DNA of 64,000 nt from JASHPR01 sp963833885 (GCA_963833885.1 CAWHZU010000033.1:1-64000); one strand, 5' to 3'; shown: positions 22,587 to 31,051, counted from the stretch's first letter. A program made the numbers and translations. The notes: generated by a model not told the origin, from the sequence alone.

Positions 22587-23552
22587 ATGGACGAAAGCTA
22601 TGACGTGGTGGTGGTCGGCGGGGGCGCGGCCGGGCTGGCCGGCGCGGTCGCGCTGGCCCGGTCCCGCCGGTCGGTGCTGCTGGTCGATGCGGGCGACCCG
22701 CGTAACGCACCGGCTTCGCATGTGCACAACTTCCTCAGCCGCGACGGCACGCCGCCGGCCGAGATCTACGCGGCTGGCCGCCAGGAGGTCGCCAGGTACG
22801 GCGGCCGCGTGGAGACCGGCAGGGTCACCGCGCTGAGCCGGTCCGGCGAGCGCTTCGCGGTCCAGATCGGCGGCCGGGCGGTGAGCGCGCGGCGGCTGCT
22901 GGTGGCGACCGGGGTGTGTGACGAGCTTCCGCAGGTGCCTGGCCTGGCCGAGCGGTGGGGCGTCGACGTCCTGCACTGCCCGTACTGCCACGGGTGGGAA
23001 GTGCGTGGCCAGCGGATCGGCATCCTGGCCACCGGCCCGGGCACGATGCACCAGGCACTGCTGTTCCGCCAGCTCAGCCAGCACGTGACCGTGCTGGCCC
23101 ACACCGGACCCGAGCTATCCGGCGAGCAGCGCGAACAACTGGGCGCGCTCGGCATCCCGGTCATCGAGGGCGCGGTCACGCAGGTCGAGGCCAGCGATGG
23201 CGCCCTGACCGGTGTCCGGCTCGCCGACGGCACCCGGGTGTCCCTGGACGCGCTCATCGTCGCGCCGCGGATGACCGCCCGGGCCGAACTGCTCGCCCCG
23301 CTTGGCCTGGCCCCATCCGAGGTGACCATGGGCGGGCAGGTGATCGGAACCCAGATCGAGGCGGACCCGTCCGGCGCGACGAGCGTGCCCGGGGTGTGGG
23401 TGGCCGGCAACCTCGCTGCGATCAATGCGCAAGTCATCTCGGCTGCGGCGGCTGGCCTGACCGCCGGGGCGGTGATCAACGCCGATCTCGCCGCCGAGGA
23501 CGCCGAGCACGCGGTCGATGCGTACCGGCGTGAGCACGCCCACGCGCGATAA
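22587..23552 (+). CDS. FAD/NAD(P)-dependent oxidoreductase, thioredoxin-reductase/GliT-like, 321 aa
   Basis: Low-molecular-weight pyridine-nucleotide-disulfide reductase fold: N-terminal FAD-binding VVVGGGAAGLAGAVALARS, and C-terminal GVWVAGNLAAINAQVISAAA. The CxxC is CPYCHGWE, the variant known from GliT/HlmI-type dithiol oxidases, where thioredoxin reductases have CATC. A disulfide-forming or related oxidase is therefore an option beside thioredoxin reductase. I set the start at the ATG 22587 (MDESYD), giving the standard N-terminus; upstream in-frame starts add about 38 unlike residues. No biosynthetic cluster partner is adjacent. Confidence 0.83.
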   Translation: MDESYDVVVVGGGAAGLAGAVALARSRRSVLLVDAGDPRNAPASHVHNFLSRDGTPPAEIYAAGRQEVARYGGRVETGRVTALSRSGERFAVQIGGRAVSARRLLVATGVCDELPQVPGLAERWGVDVLHCPYCHGWEVRGQRIGILATGPGTMHQALLFRQLSQHVTVLAHTGPELSGEQREQLGALGIPVIEGAVTQVEASDGALTGVRLADGTRVSLDALIVAPRMTARAELLAPLGLAPSEVTMGGQVIGTQIEADPSGATSVPGVWVAGNLAAINAQVISAAAAGLTAGAVINADLAAEDAEHAVDAYRREHAHAR

Positions 23553-23567
23553 GCCCGCCGGCCACGG

Positions 23568-24269
23568 TCACATCGGGTAGCGGCGGAAGCCGACCGCGTA
23601 CTCGCAGTCGGCGCCCAGGCCGATGTATCCGGCCATGTTCCGCAGGAACTCGTCGGGGTCGAAGTCGCCACCGAGGCCGTCCAGGTAGGCCTGGTGCTCG
23701 CGCAGCGAGGCGACGCCCGCCTCGATCGTGCCGGTGACGTCGGCGAAGTGGGTCGGGTTGCCGGTGGAGGCCACGTAGGCATCCCGGATGCCGCCCCACC
23801 TCGGCCCGGCGTCCGGGAACACCCACTCGTTGGCCGCGTCCCGGCAGGCGTCGAGTACCGCGAGCCCGACCGCGCGATGGTCGGCGTGGTTGACCGGGCC
23901 GTCCTCGCCCCAGGTGAGGTCGAAGCTCGTGGTGATGACCACCTCGGGCTGCAGCCTGCGGAACGCGGCGGCGAGATCGCGCCGCAGTGGCACCCCGTAC
24001 TCGACCAGCCCATCGGGATGGTCAAGGAACACGACCTCGGTCACGCCCACCACGGCGGCGCTGCGCTTCTCTTCCTCCATCCGCAACGGCGCGACCCGCT
24101 CCGGCCGCTGGCCCGCGATGCCTGCCTCGCCCTTGGTGGCGAGCAGGTAGGCGACCTCCTTGCCCTGCCCGGTCCACCGGGCGACGGCCGCGGCCACCCC
24201 GTACTCGAGATCGTCCGGGTGCGCGACCACGGCGACTGCCTTGGTCCAGTCCTCTGGCATCGGCTTCAT
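23568..24269 (-). CDS. LmbE/PIG-L family deacetylase, 233 aa
   Basis: Zinc-dependent GlcNAc-type deacetylase: AVVAHPDDLEYG (AHPDD zinc/catalytic motif), LLATKGEAG, and NHADHRAVGLAVLDA (HxxH-like ligand). In actinomycetes such enzymes include MshB and Mca of mycothiol metabolism as well as deacetylases of secondary metabolites; this one cannot be assigned further. Start ATG at 24269 with AAGGAG upstream. It is convergent with the flavoprotein gene and divergent from the methyltransferase gene. Confidence 0.88.
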   Translation of the reverse strand: MKPMPEDWTKAVAVVAHPDDLEYGVAAAVARWTGQGKEVAYLLATKGEAGIAGQRPERVAPLRMEEEKRSAAVVGVTEVVFLDHPDGLVEYGVPLRRDLAAAFRRLQPEVVITTSFDLTWGEDGPVNHADHRAVGLAVLDACRDAANEWVFPDAGPRWGGIRDAYVASTGNPTHFADVTGTIEAGVASLREHQAYLDGLGGDFDPDEFLRNMAGYIGLGADCEYAVGFRRYPM

Positions 24270-24362
24270 CGGCCCTGCTCCTTCCCCGCGGCGACGGCAC
24301 TGGCACCATGGACCGCAACGCGACAGGCAGCGATCGTAGTCCGGTCCCTGCAAGGAGATGCC

Positions 24363-25079
24363 ATGACCACGCCGTCGGAGACCTGGGACAGCTCGTACGC
24401 GACGAGCACGTCCCCGCCGTGGGACATCGGCCGGCCGCAGCCGGCGTTCGTCCGTCTGGCCGACACCGGCTTGCTGAGCGGGCGGCTGCTCGACGCGGGC
24501 TGCGGAACGGGGGAGCAAACCCTGCTGGCCGCGTCCAAGGGCGCGAACGCGCTGGGGATCGACATCTCGCCGCGCGCGATCCAGCGGGCCCGGGACAAGG
24601 CGGCCGAGCGCGGCATCGCCGCAAGGTTCGAGGTCGCCGACGCGCTGAATCTCTGGCAGTTCGGTCTGGCCTTCGACACGGTCATCGACAGCGGCGTCTT
24701 CCACATCTTCGACGACGAGGACCGCGCCAGGTACGTGGCCAGCCTGGCCTCGGTGGTTGAGCCCGGCGGGAGTCTCTACCTGATCTGCTTCAGCGAGCAC
24801 CAGCCCGGCACCTCCGGCCCGCGCCGGGTCCGCCAGGACGAGCTGCGCGCCGCGTTCCGCGACGGCTGGAATGTCACCGAGATCGTCCCGGAGAAGTTCG
24901 AGGTCAACCCGGAATCCGGGTTCGGCACCGCGGCCGTGGAGGCCTGGCTGGCCACCATCCGCCGGCTGTTACTGGGCCGCGGGGCGGGGTGGACCCCGGC
25001 CCGTCGGCTCCGCTGGCTAGCATCGCGGGCATGCATGAAGGCCAGGGTGATTTGCTATGGGACGCGTTCGTCCTGCTGA
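24363..25079 (+). CDS. Class I SAM-dependent methyltransferase, 238 aa
   Basis: Methyltransferase with motif I LLDAGCGTGEQTLLAA, acidic end of beta-2 (GIDISPRAIQRA), VIDSGVFHIFDDED and the loop VVEPGGSLYLICFSEHQ. ATG preceded by AAGGAGATGCC. The last about 16 residues (RACMKARVICYGTRSS) overlap the next gene by 49 bases and look like read-through rather than domain, so the ancestral stop may have been lost. Substrate unknown. Confidence 0.85.
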   Translation: MTTPSETWDSSYATSTSPPWDIGRPQPAFVRLADTGLLSGRLLDAGCGTGEQTLLAASKGANALGIDISPRAIQRARDKAAERGIAARFEVADALNLWQFGLAFDTVIDSGVFHIFDDEDRARYVASLASVVEPGGSLYLICFSEHQPGTSGPRRVRQDELRAAFRDGWNVTEIVPEKFEVNPESGFGTAAVEAWLATIRRLLLGRGAGWTPARRLRWLASRACMKARVICYGTRSSC

Positions 25080-25360
25080 TGCTCACGGCCGGAGCGGTCC
25101 AGGAGCGGGATTCCCGGTACGGCGAAAAGCCGGCGCTGGTCGCCGGGCACCGCGAGATCGCTCACCTGGAGGCGCCCGGGGTGATCGACCTGCGGATCAC
25201 GCGGGACGGGTGGTCGCGGGTCAGCGCGGACTTCGGTGACGACCCCGCGGTCCGCCGTGATCCCGGCCGCCGCGACTGGATCGAGCTGCACCTGAGCTCG
25301 CTCGGGGATCTCGACCGGCTCGGCCCGCTGCTGCGCACCGCGATGGCAGCGAACGCGTGA
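25031..25360 (+). CDS. DUF5519/luciferase-domain-like small protein, 109 aa
   Basis: Small protein with the pattern of the actinobacterial DUF5519 (luciferase) family: a conserved histidine in REIAHLEAPGVIDLRIT followed by a terminal beta-alpha element WIELHLSSLGDLDRL. The ATG at 25031 lies inside the methyltransferase 3' end (49-base overlap) and gives the expected N-terminus. It overlaps the following kinase gene by 4 bases (GTGA). No enzymatic role has been established for the family as far as I know. Confidence 0.6.
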   Translation: MHEGQGDLLWDAFVLLMLTAGAVQERDSRYGEKPALVAGHREIAHLEAPGVIDLRITRDGWSRVSADFGDDPAVRRDPGRRDWIELHLSSLGDLDRLGPLLRTAMAANA

Positions 25361-25956
25361 CCGGGCGGCCGCCCGCGCCCGCCTGGGTGGTGGCAGGCCC
25401 GCCGGGATCGGGCAAGAGCACGGTGGCCGGCCTGCTGCTCGCCGCGCTGGCCCCGACACCCGCGCTGCTCGACAAGGACACCATGTACGGCTCGTTCGTG
25501 GCCGCGACCTTGCTCGCTGCCGGGCGCCCGGCGGGGGAGCGCGAAGGCCCGTGGTACGACGAGCACATCAAGGCGCACGAGTACGGCGGGATGACCGCGA
25601 CCGCACGCGAGATCCGCGGGTACGGCTGCCCGGTGCTGCTGTCCGCCCCATTCACCCAGCAGATCCACGACGCCGGCCGGTGGCGGTCCTGGGTCGCCGA
25701 CCTCGGTGGCGAGGCCGTGCGGCTGGTCTGGGTCCGCTCGGACGCGGCAACCCTCCGCCGCCGCCTGGAGGCCCGGGGATCCGGCCGGGATACGGAAAAG
25801 CTCGCGGACTTCGCCGCGTTCACGGCCAGCATGCGGCTCGGCGCCGAGCCGGCCGCGCCGCACGTGACCATCGACAACCGCCGCAACGCCGGCGCCACCC
25901 TCGAAGCACAGGTGGCCGCCGCAATCCAGGCACTGAGCCCCAGAGCGCCGGGCTAG
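25357..25956 (+). CDS. P-loop NTPase, small-molecule kinase-like AAA protein, 199 aa
   Basis: Zeta-toxin/gluconate-kinase-like P-loop protein: Walker A VVAGPPGSGKSTVAGLL at the N-terminus, a Lys-Asp segment LDKDTMYG consistent with a substrate site, VLLSAPFTQQIHD, and a lid-type arginine segment TLRRRLEARGSGRD. The GTG start overlaps the upstream stop. A role as nucleotide or sugar kinase is inferred from the fold only; it is not accompanied by an antitoxin gene. Confidence 0.8.
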   Translation: MTGRPPAPAWVVAGPPGSGKSTVAGLLLAALAPTPALLDKDTMYGSFVAATLLAAGRPAGEREGPWYDEHIKAHEYGGMTATAREIRGYGCPVLLSAPFTQQIHDAGRWRSWVADLGGEAVRLVWVRSDAATLRRRLEARGSGRDTEKLADFAAFTASMRLGAEPAAPHVTIDNRRNAGATLEAQVAAAIQALSPRAPG

Positions 25957-25968
25957 CGGTCCGGACGC

Positions 25969-26433
25969 CTAGAGCGGCAGGGTCATGAACGTGTTGCCGC
26001 GGCCGGGCGGATAGTCCCCGAACGGCCCGCACGGAGTGAACCCGGCCTGCGCGTACAGCGAGCGCGCCGCAGCGAACGCCTGCGTGGATCCGGTCTCGAG
26101 GCTCACCCGTCGAAATCCGTGATCGCGGGCGACGCCGATGAGGTGCTCGACCATCGCCCGGCCGACGCCGCTGCGGCGCGCATCCGCGGCGGTGTGCATG
26201 GACTTCAGCTCTGCGTGCCGCCCGTCGAGCTGTTTCAGCGCTCCGACGGCGAGCAGTTCACCGTCGCGCCGGTAGCTGTAGAAGGTGACACCGGGGTCGA
26301 CGAGCTGGTTCACCTCGAGCGCGTGGACGTCCTCCGTCGGCGTGTTGTCCCTGGCAAACTCCATATGCCGTCGCAGCAGCTCGCGGACGTCCTCGGCGTT
26401 CGGGTCGTCAACGCCGATCTCGACCAAGGGCAC
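25969..26433 (-). CDS. GNAT family N-acetyltransferase, 154 aa
   Basis: GNAT fold with the acetyl-CoA pyrophosphate loop RRSGVGRAMVEHLIG (R/Q-x-x-G-x-G/A), strand KSMHTAADA before it and the C-terminal SLYAQAGFTPCGPFGDY. Standard length; the spacing of DDPNAEDVRELLRRHM resembles YsnE/PhnO-type enzymes. GTG start at 26433. It is convergent with the kinase gene (12-base gap) and divergent from the nitroreductase gene. Confidence 0.85.
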   Translation of the reverse strand: MPLVEIGVDDPNAEDVRELLRRHMEFARDNTPTEDVHALEVNQLVDPGVTFYSYRRDGELLAVGALKQLDGRHAELKSMHTAADARRSGVGRAMVEHLIGVARDHGFRRVSLETGSTQAFAAARSLYAQAGFTPCGPFGDYPPGRGNTFMTLPL

Positions 26434-26517
26434 AGCCAGAGCCTAGCGACACCATGCATCGGGGTTTCGGGGGTGTGCGGGGGCGGAGCCGCCCTTCGGG
26501 ATGCTTGACTTAGGTCC

Positions 26518-26958
26518 ATGCCTGTCGATGGTGACTACGAGCCGAGCACGCAGGCCTGGGTACGCGACCAGGTCGAGGCCTATGAGAGTTCCGGTGGCAC
26601 GCAGGGGACGACGCTGCGCGACACCGGCCTTCCCGTCGTGATCGTCACCAACCGCGGGGCGAGCAGCGGCAAGGTGCGCAAGACGCCGGTGATGCGGGTG
26701 GAGCACGACGGCAGCTACGCCGCCGTGGCGTCCCGTGGCGGTGCCCCGGAGCATCCGCAGTGGTACTACAACCTGAGGGACAACCCGCGGGTCGAGCTCC
26801 AGGACGGCCCGAACCGGTGGGACATGACCGCCAGGGAAATCACCGGCGACGAGCGAGCCGAGTGGTGGGACCGGGCGGTCGCTGCCTACCCGCCCTACGC
26901 GGAGTACCAGCAGCGGACCACCCGCCAGATCCCGGTGTTCGTCCTCGAGCCCGCCTGA
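26518..26958 (+). CDS. Deazaflavin (F420)-dependent nitroreductase-family protein, DUF385, 146 aa
   Basis: Split-barrel flavin/deazaflavin-binding protein of the DDN/FDOR-A family: VIVTNRGASSGKVRKTPVMRV, the cofactor-contact segment ASRGGAPEHPQWYYNLRDNP and the C-terminal YAEYQQRTTRQIPVFVLEPA. Homologues use F420H2 to reduce quinones or xenobiotics and are typical of actinomycetes. Single gene; the ATG lies 84 bases beyond the GNAT start on the other strand. Confidence 0.88.
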   Translation: MPVDGDYEPSTQAWVRDQVEAYESSGGTQGTTLRDTGLPVVIVTNRGASSGKVRKTPVMRVEHDGSYAAVASRGGAPEHPQWYYNLRDNPRVELQDGPNRWDMTAREITGDERAEWWDRAVAAYPPYAEYQQRTTRQIPVFVLEPA

Positions 26959-26976
26959 CAGGGCCGACCGCGGGCG

Positions 26977-27021
26977 TCGATGTACCAAAGGCTCGTTCTT
27001 TGCGGCCCATCGGTACATCGA
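26977..27021. repeat. Inverted repeat after the nitroreductase gene
   Basis: TCGATGTACC (26977-26986) is inverted at 27012-27021 (GGTACATCGA), 25 bases apart, with an internal CAAAG/CTTTG pair. A second overlapping pair, CCCATCG/CGATGGG (27006-27012, 27027-27033), shares part of it. It could terminate the nitroreductase transcript or form alternative hairpins in the STAS leader. No T-run follows. Confidence 0.4.
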
Positions 27022-27180
27022 TGCGGCGATGGGTGAGACGTGGGCGCCGTTTACGTGCCTGTTCGGGGGGTAGCAGCCGACTCAGCCGGGGCTCAGGCCG
27101 GGTCCGTTCCGTCCCCCGGATCCACCCCCGCGGGCCCGGCCGTCCCGGCTCTCGGACCTGACGGCTGGGAGGTGCCAAAG

Positions 27181-27585
27181 ATGTCAGCGGGATTCCCCGT
27201 AGCGACGATTTCAGGTCTGCCGGTGGTCAGCGGCCCTGCCGAAATCGACATCGCCAACGCTGGCCAGCTGCGCGCGGCGCTGCTGGCAGCCGCCGCGCAG
27301 GGGCACGCCACGATCGTGGTCGACCTGACCGAGACGTCGTTCTGCGACACATCGGGTCTGCAGGTTCTCGTGCTCGCACACCGGCGGGCCGCCGCCGAGG
27401 GCGGTGAGCTCCGGCTGGTCGTCCGGTCGGCGACGTTGCTGCGGCTGTTCAGTCTCACCGGCGTGGATCACGTGATCCCGAACTTCACAACCCTGGACCA
27501 GGCCGTTAGCGAGCTGCCAGCCGTCGCGATCCGCCCGCGGCGCAGCGACGTGACCGGGCTACCGCGGATCCTCTCGGCAAGCTAA
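27181..27585 (+). CDS. STAS-domain anti-sigma-factor antagonist, 134 aa
   Basis: SpoIIAA-like STAS protein: VVSGPAEIDIANAGQLRAAL, the phosphorylation-site motif VVDLTETSFCDTSGLQVLVL (Ser in DTSG), and HVIPNFTTLDQAV. When unphosphorylated, such proteins bind anti-sigma kinases and free a sigma factor. The ATG at 27181 has GGGAGG 9 bases upstream; an in-frame upstream start would add a disordered Pro/Ala-rich stretch. No anti-sigma kinase gene is nearby. A short tail (about 25 residues) follows the domain. Confidence 0.87.
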   Translation: MSAGFPVATISGLPVVSGPAEIDIANAGQLRAALLAAAAQGHATIVVDLTETSFCDTSGLQVLVLAHRRAAAEGGELRLVVRSATLLRLFSLTGVDHVIPNFTTLDQAVSELPAVAIRPRRSDVTGLPRILSAS

Positions 27586-27594
27586 CCAGGTCCC

Positions 27595-27631
27595 GGCTCT
27601 GGGATGGGGAGTGCTTCCCGATCCCAGAGCC
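27595..27631 (+). terminator. Hairpin terminator after the STAS gene
   Basis: Arms GGCTCTGGGAT (27595-27605) and ATCCCAGAGCC (27621-27631) pair perfectly over 11 bp, and an inner GGGA/TCCC pair continues the stem with one mismatch around the loop GTGCT. It starts 10 bases after the STAS stop. Few Ts follow, as is usual for actinomycete terminators. Confidence 0.65.
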
Positions 27632-27694
27632 TCCTCGACGCCGGACTGGCCTGGCCCGCGATCACGTTCTGCGCCCGTGCGACATGATGGACCG

Positions 27695-28990
27695 GTGAGC
27701 AGCGCCCGTGACACCGCCCTGGATCTGATCGACTTCATTGACGCCTCGCCGTCGCCGTACCACGCCGCCGCTGAGGCACTGCTGCGGCTGACCGCGGCCG
27801 GCTTCACCGAGGTGGGACTGGACCAGGAGTGGCCATCGGAAACGGGCCGTTACGCGACGCTAGATGGCGGGTCGCTGTTCGCCTGGGTGGTCCCCGAGGG
27901 GGCGGCGCCGCACACGCCGTTCCGGCTGCTCGGCGCGCACACCGACAGCCCGACGCTGCGGGTCAAGCCCCGCCCGGACACCGGCGCGGCCGGCATCCGC
28001 CAGATCGGCGTCGAGATCTACGGCGGCCCGCTGCTCAATTCCTGGCTCGACCGCGACCTCGGGCTGGCCGGCCGGGTGGTCGTGCGCACCCCCGGCGGCC
28101 CGCAGACCCGGCTGCTGCGCATCGACCGGCCGCTGCTCCGGGTGCCGCAGCTGGCCATCCACCTCGACCAGGACCTGAAGGCCGGGTCGGGCCTGAAGCT
28201 GGATCCGCAGCAGCACATGGTGCCCATCTGGTCGCTCGGCCCGGCGGAAAGCGGAGCGTTCAAGGCACTCATCGGGGCCGAGCTTGGCATCCCGGCCCAG
28301 GACGTGCTGAGCCATGACCTGATGACGTACGACCTGACCGGGGGCAGGCTGGCCGGGGCGGACGAGGAGTTCCTGAGCTCCGCGCGGCTGGACGACCTGG
28401 AGTGCTCGCACGCCTGCGTGTCGGCGCTGGCCGCGGTCGCCGGCGAGCCGGCCAGCCAGCACGTCAGCGCGCTGGTCCTGTTCGACAACGAGGAGATCGG
28501 CAGCGTGTCGGCGACCGGCGCGCGCGGCGCCTGGCTCGGCAGGCAGCTGGAGCGCTCGGTGCTCGCCAGGGGCGGGACGCGCGATGAGTTCCTGCGCGCG
28601 GTCGCGGGGTCGGTGCACGTGTCCGCGGACATGGGGCACGCCACCCACCCGAACTACCCGGACAAGCACGAGCCGGAGCACCAGGTCGCGCTCAACGGCG
28701 GCCCGATCCTGAAGATGAACGCGAACGTGCTGTACGCAACCGACGCGAAGACGCACGCCACGTTCCTGCTCGCCGCGGAGCAGGCCGGGGTGCCGGTGCA
28801 GTACTTCGTCATGCGCAGTGGCGTGCGCACCGGGTCGACGATCGGGCCCTACGTGGCCGCCGGCCTGGCGATGCCCACCGTCGACGTGGGCAACCCGGCG
28901 CTCGCCATGCACTCCGCGCGCGAGCTGGGCGGGGCCGAAGACCCGGCGATGATGATCGCGGCCCTGCGGGCGTTCCTGGTTCCCGCGTAG
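27695..28990 (+). CDS. apeB: M18 family aminopeptidase (aspartyl aminopeptidase type), 431 aa
   Basis: Tetrahedral M18 metalloaminopeptidase, cytosolic, removing N-terminal (often acidic) residues. Metal and catalytic motifs in order: LLGAHTDSPTLRVKP (His, Asp), VLFDNEEIGSVSATGA (Glu pair), SADMGHATHPNYPDKHEP (Asp, His) and the C-terminal VGNPALAMHSARE (His). The GTG at 27695 gives a typical N-terminus (ARDTALDLIDFIDASPSPYH). Length is normal for the family. It lies just beyond the STAS terminator and probably has its own promoter. Confidence 0.92.
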   Translation: MSSARDTALDLIDFIDASPSPYHAAAEALLRLTAAGFTEVGLDQEWPSETGRYATLDGGSLFAWVVPEGAAPHTPFRLLGAHTDSPTLRVKPRPDTGAAGIRQIGVEIYGGPLLNSWLDRDLGLAGRVVVRTPGGPQTRLLRIDRPLLRVPQLAIHLDQDLKAGSGLKLDPQQHMVPIWSLGPAESGAFKALIGAELGIPAQDVLSHDLMTYDLTGGRLAGADEEFLSSARLDDLECSHACVSALAAVAGEPASQHVSALVLFDNEEIGSVSATGARGAWLGRQLERSVLARGGTRDEFLRAVAGSVHVSADMGHATHPNYPDKHEPEHQVALNGGPILKMNANVLYATDAKTHATFLLAAEQAGVPVQYFVMRSGVRTGSTIGPYVAAGLAMPTVDVGNPALAMHSARELGGAEDPAMMIAALRAFLVPA

Positions 28991-29023
28991 CAGGCGCCGT
29001 CTACGGCTCAGGTGAGGCCGGCC

Positions 29024-31051
29024 CTAGATGTCGCCGGGGGATTCCTGTGGGTCGCCGTACTTGGCCGCAACCGGGTTCCACGCCTGGACGAACGTGGCCT
29101 TGGCCGAGCCCGCCTGCCCGTCCGCGCTGACCGCGTTGTTGTAGGCGGGCGACCGGCTGGCAGGCCTGCACCCCGAATGCAGCTGCCGGCGGGCCCAGGT
29201 GAGGTAGTCGCGGTCGGCGTCGAGCGAAGCGCGCAGCGCCGCGAGCAGGTCCGACTTCACCGCGGTGCCGTTGGCCAACCCGCCCATGGCCAGCGCCTTA
29301 GCGCGGCGGTACTCGGCGTTGCGCTGGCTGGCGACGGCCTGGATCTGGCTGGTCGCGCTGGCCAGGCTCGAGCAGCTGCGGACGTCGGCGACCGCGCCTT
29401 CCAGCGACCGCCGGGTTGCCGCGCTGGAAGTCAGCAGGCTGGCCACGGCGCCCGCCTGCCGGGACGCCAGGGTGGCCGCCGAGGTCGAGGGGGTCGGGGA
29501 GGCGGCCTGTGACGACGAAGCCGTCGGCGTGCTCGGTGACGATCCGCCAGAAAGAGTGACACCGGCGATGATCCCCACGATGACAACGGCGACCGCGGCC
29601 ACGACGAAGACCAGCTTCTTGCCGGTAGGCAGCCGCCCCTGCTGCGGGTAGGCGCCGCGCAGCCTGCTGATGAAGTCGGAGCCCTGCCGGGGCGGTGCGC
29701 CCGGAGGCGGCCCCAGGGGGTGTTGCTGCCAGCCGGGTCCGTACTGCGGGGGGCCTTCCGCCATGGTGGGTGGCCCGCCCATGGTGGGTGGTCCGTAGGG
29801 CTGGGGTCCTTGCGCCGTGTCGGGCGGTCCGTACTGCGGGGGTTCCTCCGCCATTGCGGGCGGTCCGGCCATCGTGGGTGCCCCGGCCAGCGTGTCGTCG
29901 GGCGGAAGGGGGGCCTGCCCGGCGTCCGGGGCGGCGGATCCCTGCTGGCCGTATCCAGCCAGCTCATCCGCGGCCGGTCCGAACCAGTCGTCCGCTACCG
30001 GCACGGCGGTGTCAGCTGGCGGCGGGCCAGCCGGGACAGTGCCGGCCGGCACAGTGCCAAATGAGGCAGTGCCAACTGGGGCAAGGCCAGCCGGGGGAGG
30101 GCCGCCCGCCGGGGCCGACGGGCCGGGACTGGCATAGTCGCTGCTCCCGAGCGCGGCGCGGAGCGCCTCGGCGAACTGGCCGCAGGTCGGGAAGCGGTCC
30201 GCCGGGTTCTTCGCCAGCGCGGTGGCCAGCACGGCGTCGACCGCCGAGGGCAGGTCGGGGCGCCGGTCGGCGGCCGACAGCGCCGGCGCGTACAGCTGCG
30301 CGTACATCAGGGTGAGGCCCTGGTCCTGCCCGAACGGCGGCGTGCCGCACAGCAGCTCGAAGCCAGCACACGCCAGCGAGTACAGATCCGCGCGGCCGTC
30401 GAGCTCATGCCTCTCTATCTGCTCCGGCGCCGCGTAGTCCAGCGGCTCGACCTGGCCCGCCGCGATGATCTCGCTAGACGGCGAGCTCCGGCTCATCCCG
30501 AAATCGGACAGGTAAACGTGCCCGGGGCCGCCGGCGGCTGACTGCCCGCCGTCGGCCATCGGCTGCGCGGCTCCGTTGGCCTGGTCGCTGGTGTCGAGGA
30601 GCATGTTGGCCGGCCGGACGTCCCCATGGATCAGGCCGTGCGCGTGCGCGGCGTCCAGCGCCGACGCGACGCCCGCGATGATCGTCCACGCCCAGTCCAC
30701 GGGCAGCGGGCCGTGCCGGTTGAGCAGCGACCTGGCGTCGCCGCCCTGCACGTAGCCCATCGCGACGTAAAGGTTCCCGGCGGCCTCGTCGGCGTCGTAG
30801 ATCGGGATGATGTGCGGGTGGCTGATCGAGGCAGCCATGCGCGATTCATGCAGGAACCGGGAACGGAAGGCGGCGTCGCCGGCCAGCTCGGGCGCCACGA
30901 CCTTGAGCGCGACGTTGCCGCCCGTTCGCTGGTCCTGGGCAAGGTAAACGACGGCCATGGCGCCCCGGCCGATGTAGCCGCTCAGCCGGTAATGGGCGAT
31001 CTGGCCCGACATACCGGAGTACGGCAAGGCCGGTTGAGTGTCTCGGCTCAC
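29024..31051 (-). CDS. Membrane Ser/Thr protein kinase (PknB-like), 675 aa
   Basis: N-terminal kinase domain (about residues 20-285): glycine loop GYIGRGAMAVVY, Lys50 in NVALKVVAPE, catalytic loop HGDVRPANMLL (HRD is HGD and the usual DxKPxN lysine is Arg), about 26 extra residues before the LSDFGMS motif, then DYAAPEQIERHE. A Pro/Gly-rich linker with PPTM / PPQYGPP repeats follows, then one membrane helix near 476-498 (KKLVFVVAAVAVVIVGIIAG) and an external C-terminal region of about 175 residues. The start is uncertain (GTG 31051 or ATG 31012). Transcribed divergently from the cysteine peptidase. Confidence 0.88.
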   Translation of the reverse strand: MSRDTQPALPYSGMSGQIAHYRLSGYIGRGAMAVVYLAQDQRTGGNVALKVVAPELAGDAAFRSRFLHESRMAASISHPHIIPIYDADEAAGNLYVAMGYVQGGDARSLLNRHGPLPVDWAWTIIAGVASALDAAHAHGLIHGDVRPANMLLDTSDQANGAAQPMADGGQSAAGGPGHVYLSDFGMSRSSPSSEIIAAGQVEPLDYAAPEQIERHELDGRADLYSLACAGFELLCGTPPFGQDQGLTLMYAQLYAPALSAADRRPDLPSAVDAVLATALAKNPADRFPTCGQFAEALRAALGSSDYASPGPSAPAGGPPPAGLAPVGTASFGTVPAGTVPAGPPPADTAVPVADDWFGPAADELAGYGQQGSAAPDAGQAPLPPDDTLAGAPTMAGPPAMAEEPPQYGPPDTAQGPQPYGPPTMGGPPTMAEGPPQYGPGWQQHPLGPPPGAPPRQGSDFISRLRGAYPQQGRLPTGKKLVFVVAAVAVVIVGIIAGVTLSGGSSPSTPTASSSQAASPTPSTSAATLASRQAGAVASLLTSSAATRRSLEGAVADVRSCSSLASATSQIQAVASQRNAEYRRAKALAMGGLANGTAVKSDLLAALRASLDADRDYLTWARRQLHSGCRPASRSPAYNNAVSADGQAGSAKATFVQAWNPVAAKYGDPQESPGDI

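Noticed and set aside
26455..26505. GGGCGGAGCCGCCC hairpin before the nitroreductase gene as a riboswitch
   Set aside because: It is a short generic G+C-rich hairpin with a two-base loop and no larger conserved structure.
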